NCBI GenBank assembly: GCA_000745135.1
Contig: JQNH01000001.1
Coordinates: forward strand, 2,480,001 to 2,544,000
Direction: 5' to 3'
Length of the DNA stretch: 64,000 bases
From: Rhizobiales bacterium YIM 77505
GTDB taxonomy: Bacteria > Pseudomonadota > Alphaproteobacteria > Rhizobiales > Beijerinckiaceae
Shown: positions 59,701-64,000 of the stretch, piece after piece
Numbering within the stretch: the stretch's first letter is position 1
How the letters are laid out: every line of letters begins with the position of its first letter
Made by a program: the position numbers and the translations under genes
Notes under the pieces: model-generated
Databases searched by the model: none
What the model was told of the DNA's origin: nothing
The model's input: the letters and a program-made list of their open reading frames with translations, nothing else

Positions 59701-60210
59701 TCAAGGAGCGGCAAGCTCCCGGCGCAAGGACGGCCAATGCGCCTCGGCACGGGCCGCGATCGTCGGATCGGCGAGGAAGCGTGCCCGCGCATGGTCCGAC
59801 CGGAACAGGTAAAGGCGCTGCTGGTGGATGTGATAGATGGCCGGATTGGCGGCGACGAGCCGCCCCTCGGCGGCGGCCACCGCATCGTAGCCGCCGATCC
59901 GTGGCGCATAAGCCTCCGGATCCCGCGTGAAGGCGGCTCGATTCGCTTCGCTGGCGAAGCGCCAGGCGAGCCCTCCCCAGATCAGTTCCAGTTCGGGCTT
60001 CCCGGGCCGCGGATCGCCGAGGAAGAAGCTGACCGGGTCGAAGCCGCGCAGCCCCAGGCCGGTCAACTCGTCCCCGACGCGGGCTTGCGTGGCCCCGACC
60101 AGCGGCGGCAGGGCCTCGAGGCGCTCCGGGCTCGCCATCGCCGTCTGCGGTGCGAGGAACCGACAGGCCGTCGCGGCCAGAACCACCAGCGTTGAGACTT
60201 TGTTAGCCAT
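59701..60210 (-). CDS. Exported YHS-domain protein
   Basis: 169 residues with a signal peptide (MANKVSTLVVLAATACRFLA, cleavage probably after AMA near residue 26). The conserved part is a YHS-like domain: LRGFDPVSFFLGDPRPGKPELELIWGGLAWRF (in parts), FASEANRAAFTRDPEAYAPRIGGY (in parts), with a C-terminal PAIYHIHQQRLYLFRS. Such exported YHS proteins may handle metal (the HIH cluster suggests it), but there is no established role. Convergent with cysQ (17 bp). Confidence 0.8.
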   Translation of the reverse strand: MANKVSTLVVLAATACRFLAPQTAMASPERLEALPPLVGATQARVGDELTGLGLRGFDPVSFFLGDPRPGKPELELIWGGLAWRFASEANRAAFTRDPEAYAPRIGGYDAVAAAEGRLVAANPAIYHIHQQRLYLFRSDHARARFLADPTIAARAEAHWPSLRRELAAP

Positions 60211-60346
60211 GTTGCTGTCGAATCGCCCCGCGACCCGGCGTTGATCGGGTCGGCCCCAATCTGGCCGCCAAGGTCTGAAGAAATCGCTGGCCCAACCACC
60301 CGATCCCGGCCCCAAGCTTCAAGGCGACGCGGAAGGACCACCCGCC

Positions 60347-60925
60347 ATGCGCATGCCCACCTTCTTCTCCGTCCTCTTCGCCGCTTTCGTCAGCCTCACC
60401 CAGGTGGCGGTCTGCGCCCCGATGGCCCGCGAAGCCAGCCCCGAGACCTTCACGCCGGCGGAGCTCGTCGAATCAGGGCACCACTTCTTCGGCACCGTCT
60501 CCCGTGGCCTCGCGCTGACGATCCAGGAGGCGGTCAAGCGTTGGGGCGAGCCCAACGGCTATATTCTCGGCCAGGAGGCCTCTGGCGCCTTCATCGGCGG
60601 CCTGCGCTACGGAGAAGGCATCCTCTACACCCGCAACGCCGGACAGCGCCGCGTCTTCTGGCAGGGTCCCTCGGTCGGCTTCGACTTCGGCGGAGAAGGG
60701 GCCCGCACGATGATGCTCGTCTACAACCTTCCTTCCATCGACGCCCTCTACAAGCGGTTCCTCGGTGTTGACGGCTCGGCCTATTTCATCGGCGGCTTCG
60801 GCATGACCGCGGCGATCGCGGACGAGATGGTCGTCGTCCCGATCCGCTCCGGCGTCGGCGCTCGGCTCGGCCTCAATATGGGCTATCTGAAGTTCACGCC
60901 CGAGGCGACCTGGAACCCGTTCTAG
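60347..60925 (+). CDS. eipA: EipA/DUF1134 family envelope protein
   Basis: 192 residues with a Sec signal (MRMPTFFSVLFAAFVSLTQV...). DUF1134 core from about 45: HHFFGTVSRGLALTIQEAVK, GEPNGYILGQEASGAFIGGLRYGEG (in part), then KVYWQGPSVGFDFG-like FWQGPSVGFDFGGEGARTMML, and DALYKRFLGVDGSAYFIGGFGM (in part). In Brucella EipA is a periplasmic protein needed for envelope integrity. Divergent from the YHS gene; monocistronic. Confidence 0.9.
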   Translation: MRMPTFFSVLFAAFVSLTQVAVCAPMAREASPETFTPAELVESGHHFFGTVSRGLALTIQEAVKRWGEPNGYILGQEASGAFIGGLRYGEGILYTRNAGQRRVFWQGPSVGFDFGGEGARTMMLVYNLPSIDALYKRFLGVDGSAYFIGGFGMTAAIADEMVVVPIRSGVGARLGLNMGYLKFTPEATWNPF

Positions 60926-61030
60926 CCTCTCGCACGGGCTGATCGGCGGGGTCAGCCCTTCACTCCCTGGAAAGCTGCCGCCGCGCGTGGCAGGGTGCCG
61001 GCCCTCGAAGCATGAGCGAGACGGGTCGGC

Positions 61031-61957
61031 GTGATCGAAACCATCATGATTTTCGCGCTGGGGTTCCTTTCGGCGAGCCTCCTGGCGCTCCTCGTCATCC
61101 CGGCGGTGAACGCGCGCGCGGAGCGTCTGGCGCGCCGGCGGGTGGAGGCGCAGTTCCCCCTCTCCATCACCGAGCTCACCGCCGAGAAGGACCAGCTCAG
61201 GGCGGAGTTCGCCGTGCTCCAGCGACGTCTCGAGCGCAAGGCCGAAGAGGCGCTGGCGGAGAAACATGCGAGCATGGAGGAGCTCGGGCGACGGGCCGTC
61301 AGGATCCAGTCCCTCGAGACGGAGCTCGCAGCGCGGGACGGCCGCATCGGTGAACTCGAGGCGGAGCTTGCCGCGACGAGGCGGAAGCTTTCGGAGGTCG
61401 AGGAGGCCCTTGCCACCGCCTCTGCGGCGCTTGTCGGCGCGCGGGAGACGAGCGGCGCGCTTGAGCAGGCTCACCGGCAGACGCTGACCGAGCTGTCCGC
61501 CACCCGGGCGAAGCTCGACACGACCGAGACCGCGCTTGCGGAGGCTCGAACGCGGATCGTCTCCCTGGAGGAGGCGCTCGCGGCCCGCGAGACCGCTTTC
61601 GCCGATCTCGACGCGCGCTACGGCGCGACCTTGCAGGATCTCGATATGAGGCGCATCGCCGTTTCGGATCTGGAGACGCGGCTTGCGACGCAAACGGCCC
61701 GCGCCGACGAGCTCGAACGTGTCGCCGAGGAACGCCGTTCCGAGGTGCAGACCTTGCAGATGAGCGTGGACGAGCTTCGCCGGGAGCTTGCCTCCTTGAA
61801 GGACGAGCTCGCAGCGGCTCGCAGGGCCGAACAGGCCGATGCCGCGATCAAGGCGGAGAATGCGGAGCTGCGCCGGCGCATCGACGAGGTGGCGGACAGC
61901 ATCTTGCGGCACGCGGAAGGCCAGCGCACCCACGCGACCTCCGCCAGCCAGGGATGA
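61031..61957 (+). CDS. Membrane-anchored coiled-coil protein
   Basis: 308 residues: one N-terminal membrane helix (about 3-25, MIETIMIFALGFLSASLLAL and on) followed by a nearly unbroken coiled coil from about 45 to 295 with regular heptads (LTAEKDQLRAEFAVLQRRLE, LETELAARDGRIGELEAEL, LKDELAAARRAEQAD). GTG start at 61031; no strong ribosome-binding site. Long anchored coiled coils of this type in alphaproteobacteria are usually uncharacterised and may be scaffolds. Function unknown. It is 73 bp from the eipA end plus a short spacer and may follow it in one transcript. Confidence 0.75.
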   Translation: MIETIMIFALGFLSASLLALLVIPAVNARAERLARRRVEAQFPLSITELTAEKDQLRAEFAVLQRRLERKAEEALAEKHASMEELGRRAVRIQSLETELAARDGRIGELEAELAATRRKLSEVEEALATASAALVGARETSGALEQAHRQTLTELSATRAKLDTTETALAEARTRIVSLEEALAARETAFADLDARYGATLQDLDMRRIAVSDLETRLATQTARADELERVAEERRSEVQTLQMSVDELRRELASLKDELAAARRAEQADAAIKAENAELRRRIDEVADSILRHAEGQRTHATSASQG

Positions 61958-61985
61958 GGCGCTACCCCCGAAGAGCCTTCGCAAT

Positions 61986-61999
61986 ATTGTCTAGACAAT
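61986..61999. promoter_or_regulatory. Perfect 14-bp palindrome, candidate GntR-type operator
   Basis: ATTGTCTAGACAAT is a perfect palindrome. TTGTnTAnACAA forms are recognised by FadR/VanR-type GntR regulators. It overlaps a possible -35 (TTGACT at 61999-62004), so binding would block transcription of the ABC importer operon. No GntR gene is within the window; it may lie just beyond the end. Confidence 0.6.
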
Positions 62000-62008
62000 T
62001 GACTTGTG

Positions 62009-62066
62009 CGGAACCTCATGCTGCCATGCAGCAAAGGTTCCGACCAATCGTCGGCCGAGAGCCGAC
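62009..62066 (+). promoter_or_regulatory. Structured leader upstream of ABC importer operon
   Basis: Stem 1: CGGAACC (62009-62015) with GGTTCCG (62036-62042), enclosing a second hairpin TGCTGC-CAT-GCAGCA (62019-62033). Stem 2: GTCGGC (62050-62055), loop CGAGA, GCCGAC (62061-62066). The GGAGG ribosome-binding site (62076-62080) follows 10 bases later. The order GGTTCCG...CCGAGAG recalls part of the guanidine-I (ykkC) riboswitch, but that RNA's conserved downstream core (ACGGC and the GGGA/AAAAGCCC pieces) is absent. It may be a small regulatory leader of another kind. Confidence 0.45.
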
Positions 62067-62086
62067 CAAGGAGACGGAGGGGTGTC

Positions 62087-63028
62087 ATGAAAGCAATCGT
62101 TGGGGGTCTCGTGCTCGCCGCTTTGGCGGCCGGCATCGCCTCGGCCCAGGAGACCAAGGTCAGCATCGGCATTTCCGGCTGGACCGGCTTTGCCCCGCTC
62201 ACCCTCGCCAAGGAGGCCGGCATCTTCAAGAAGAATGGCCTCGACGTGACGATCAAGAAGATCCCGCAGGCGAGCCGCCACCTCGCCATCCAGTCGGGTG
62301 ACATCCAATGCGCCGCGACCACGGTCGAGACCTGGATCGTGTGGAACGCCAACGGCGTCGCCACCAAGCAGATCTTCCAGCTCGACAAGTCCTACGGCGC
62401 CGACGGCATGGTGGTGCGTAACACCATCAACTCCATCAAGGACCTGAAGGGCAAGACCGTGGCGGCCTCCGCGCCCGGGACCGCGCCCTATTTCACCCTT
62501 GCCTGGTTCCTCAAGAAGAACGGGCTTTCGGTGAAGGACGTGACGGTGGTCAATCTCGAGCCCGGCCCGGCGGCGCAGGCCTTCATCGCCGGCCAGAACG
62601 ACGCCGCCATGACCTACGAACCTTATCTCTCCTCGGTCCGCGCCGCGCCCCAGGCCGGCAAGATCATCGCCACCACCCTCGACTACCCGATGATCATGGA
62701 CACCTTCGGCTGCACGCCCAAGTTCCTCGACGAGAACCCGAAGGCGGCGAAGGCGCTCGCCGACAGCTACTTCGAGGCGCTTGAGATGATCGCCAAGGAC
62801 CAGGCGAAGGCCTATGAGATCATGGGCGCCGATGTGAAGCAGACGGCGGAGCAGTTCGGCAACTCGGCCAAGTTCCTTCGCTGGCAGGACCGGGAAGCCA
62901 ACAAGAAGTTCTTCACCGCCGAGTTCGAGCAGTTCTCGAACGAGGCCGCCGACCTTCTCCTTGAGATCGGCATCATCAAGCAGAAGCCGGACATCAAGGC
63001 CATCGTCGACACACGCTTTATTCAATAG
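62087..63028 (+). CDS. ABC transporter substrate-binding protein (nitrate/sulfonate/taurine type)
   Basis: 313 residues from an ATG with GGAGG six bases upstream; signal peptide MKAIVGGLVLAALAAGIASA. Binding-protein landmarks of the SsuA/TauA/NMT1 superfamily: ISGWTGFAPLTLAKEAGIFKKNGLDV (in parts), DIQCAATTVETWIVWNANG, SIKDLKGKTVAASAPGTAPY, and a C-terminal LLLEIGIIKQKPDIKAIVD. The early part recalls the binding protein found near urea-carboxylase genes, so guanidine, urea-like or other small nitrogen compounds are possible as well as sulfonates. Ligand undecided. First gene of the importer operon with permease and ATPase. Confidence 0.9.
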   Translation: MKAIVGGLVLAALAAGIASAQETKVSIGISGWTGFAPLTLAKEAGIFKKNGLDVTIKKIPQASRHLAIQSGDIQCAATTVETWIVWNANGVATKQIFQLDKSYGADGMVVRNTINSIKDLKGKTVAASAPGTAPYFTLAWFLKKNGLSVKDVTVVNLEPGPAAQAFIAGQNDAAMTYEPYLSSVRAAPQAGKIIATTLDYPMIMDTFGCTPKFLDENPKAAKALADSYFEALEMIAKDQAKAYEIMGADVKQTAEQFGNSAKFLRWQDREANKKFFTAEFEQFSNEAADLLLEIGIIKQKPDIKAIVDTRFIQ

Positions 63029-63040
63029 CGCCCTCCGGAG

Positions 63041-63064
63041 CCCCTCTCCCGGATGGGAGAGGGG
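63041..63064 (+). promoter_or_regulatory. 10-bp hairpin between binding-protein and permease genes
   Basis: CCCCTCTCCC (63041-63050), loop GGAT, GGGAGAGGGG (63055-63064): a perfect stem in the 56-bp gap. Without a T-tract it is not a classic terminator. Such stems after a binding-protein cistron often protect its mRNA, giving more binding protein than permease. It ends 20 bases before the permease start. Confidence 0.65.
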
Positions 63065-63084
63065 TTCGATAGCGCTTCCATCCC

Positions 63085-63861
63085 ATGCCCCGCCCGCTCG
63101 AACCCGTCAGCCAAGGCGCCAAGGTCGTCCTCGGCATCTCGTTCTTCGTGCTCTTCGTCGCCGGCTGGTCCATCGCGACGCTCGGGGGCTATGTCTCGAA
63201 GACCTTCCTCGCCGATCCGATCACCATGCTGGAAGACGGCTGGACGCTCCTCAGCCGTTTCGGCTTCGCGTTCGACATCGCCGTGACGATCTGGCGGGTG
63301 GTGGGCGGCTTCATCCTGGCGGCGATCATTGCCGTTCCACTCGGTATCCTGATGGGCGCGTACAAGCCCGTCGAGGCCTTCTTCGAGCCCTTCGTCTCCT
63401 TCGCGCGTTATCTGCCTGCCTCAGCTTTCATCCCGCTTCTGATCCTCTGGGCCGGCATCGGCGAGACGCAGAAGCTGCTCGTCATCTTCATCGGCTCCGT
63501 CTTCCAGATCATCCTCATGGTGGCGGTGGCGGTCGGCCAGACCCGGCGCGACCTCGTGGAGGCGGCCTATACGCTCGGCGCCTCCGACGCAGGGATCGTC
63601 ACGCGGGTCCTGATCCCGGCGAACGCGCCCGAGATTGCCGAGATCCTGCGTCTCGTGCTCGGCTGGGCCTGGACCTACGTCATCGTGGCCGAGCTCATCG
63701 GCTCGTCGTCGGGCATCGGCCACATGATCATCGACAGCCAGGCGCTCCTCGCCACCGGTCAGATCATCTTCGGCATCATCGTCATTGGTCTGATCGGCCT
63801 TGTCTCCGACTTCCTCTTCAAGGCGGTGAACCGCTGGCTCTTCCCCTGGAGGCTGGCGTGA
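63085..63861 (+). CDS. ABC transporter permease (SsuC/TauC/NrtB type)
   Basis: 258 residues, about six membrane helices (VVLGISFFVLFVAGWSIATL, IWRVVGGFILAAIIAVPLGIL, then FIPLLILWAGIGETQKLLVIF and IIFGIIVIGLIGLVSDFLF). The EAA loop coupling motif is seen as DLVEAAYTLGASDAGIVTRVLIPANAPEI (in parts). BPD_transp_1 domain. Moves the ligand of the preceding binding protein across the inner membrane with the following ATPase. Confidence 0.93.
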   Translation: MPRPLEPVSQGAKVVLGISFFVLFVAGWSIATLGGYVSKTFLADPITMLEDGWTLLSRFGFAFDIAVTIWRVVGGFILAAIIAVPLGILMGAYKPVEAFFEPFVSFARYLPASAFIPLLILWAGIGETQKLLVIFIGSVFQIILMVAVAVGQTRRDLVEAAYTLGASDAGIVTRVLIPANAPEIAEILRLVLGWAWTYVIVAELIGSSSGIGHMIIDSQALLATGQIIFGIIVIGLIGLVSDFLFKAVNRWLFPWRLA

Positions 63862-63913
63862 GGACGCGCGGCGATCTTTGCTTCCCTCAAGGGAGAGGAG
63901 AAAGGCGTCTCGC

Positions 63914-64000
63914 ATGACCGACTCGCCCAAGCTCCTCATCGACAATGTCTCCCGCGTCTTCCCCGGCGTGCGCGGGGGGCCGCCAACCCGGGCGCTCGAG
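63914..64000 (+). CDS. ABC transporter ATP-binding protein, N-terminal fragment
   Basis: Only the first 29 codons are present (MTDSPKLLIDNVSRVFPGVR, then GGPPTRALE). The start LLIDNVSRVFP and the following xxxTRALE, just before where Walker A would come, are typical for the nitrate/sulfonate/taurine ATPases (SsuB/TauB). A purine-rich GGAGAGGAG stretch lies 13-21 bases upstream of the ATG. The gene continues past the window end and completes the importer operon. Confidence 0.85.
   Translation, partial: MTDSPKLLIDNVSRVFPGVRGGPPTRALE

Noticed and set aside
62009-62086. Full guanidine-I (ykkC) riboswitch upstream of the importer
   Set aside because: GGTTCCG and CCGAGAG are present in order, but the required downstream conserved core is missing and the leader is too short, so it was reported only as a structured leader.
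1-64000. CRISPR arrays, tRNA and rRNA genes
   Set aside because: No regularly spaced direct repeats, and no tRNA- or rRNA-like segments were seen in the intergenic gaps on reading; a dedicated RNA search was not possible here.

Overview
The window is very GC-rich bacterial DNA with dense coding on both strands. Gene content points to an alphaproteobacterium of the order Hyphomicrobiales (Rhizobiales): the CtrA/ChpT cell-cycle phosphorelay, an EipA/DUF1134 protein, a heterotetrameric sarcosine oxidase operon, an FDH locus with DUF3305/DUF3306/DUF6352/DUF6505, and an xseB/dxs/tlyA backbone. A family- or genus-level placement (Methylobacteriaceae, Beijerinckiaceae or Chelatococcaceae relatives) would be a guess.

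1-8.0 kb is a formate dehydrogenase island. Eight minus-strand genes run from a biotin/lipoate-ligase-like protein through DUF6505, DUF6352, DUF3305, DUF3306, an unusual HTH-TorD fusion and a 71-aa Tat-signal protein into the catalytic subunit FdhA, which is cut by the window start. A large polyferredoxin is transcribed divergently. An intact-looking IS630-type element (8046-9085, TA-flanked) sits directly behind it.

9.3-34 kb is mostly housekeeping: dihydroorotase, YgfZ, Tag glycosylase, an HD hydrolase, a tyrosine phosphatase, xseB, dxs, tlyA and an RlmD-type methyltransferase. The opposite-strand soxBDAG operon lies between xseB and dxs, and two exported superoxide dismutases lie between dxs and tlyA. 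CorA, a three-gene acyl-CoA oxidation operon, Sua5/TsaC and WrbA with a divergent LysR regulator follow.

34-43 kb holds a GreA/GreB-family factor, an AcuI-type reductase, an MFS transporter with divergent LysR regulator, a SleB-type cell-wall hydrolase and pyruvate phosphate dikinase.

43-59 kb is a motility and cell-cycle district: flhA behind a CtrA-like box, fliJ, fliI, ctrA with a promoter region rich in GANTC sites, a cheA-cheW-cheY-cheB-cheR operon and chpT. ChpT is the phosphotransferase that feeds CtrA, so a regulator, its phosphodonor and likely flagellar targets are encoded within 15 kb.

59-64 kb carries CysQ, a YHS-domain protein, EipA, a membrane-anchored coiled-coil protein, and the start of a nitrate/sulfonate/taurine-type ABC importer operon. 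That operon is preceded by a perfect 14-bp palindrome and a strongly structured leader, which makes it one of the better places to look for uncharacterised regulation. The ATPase gene is cut by the window end. I saw no rRNA, tRNA or CRISPR array.
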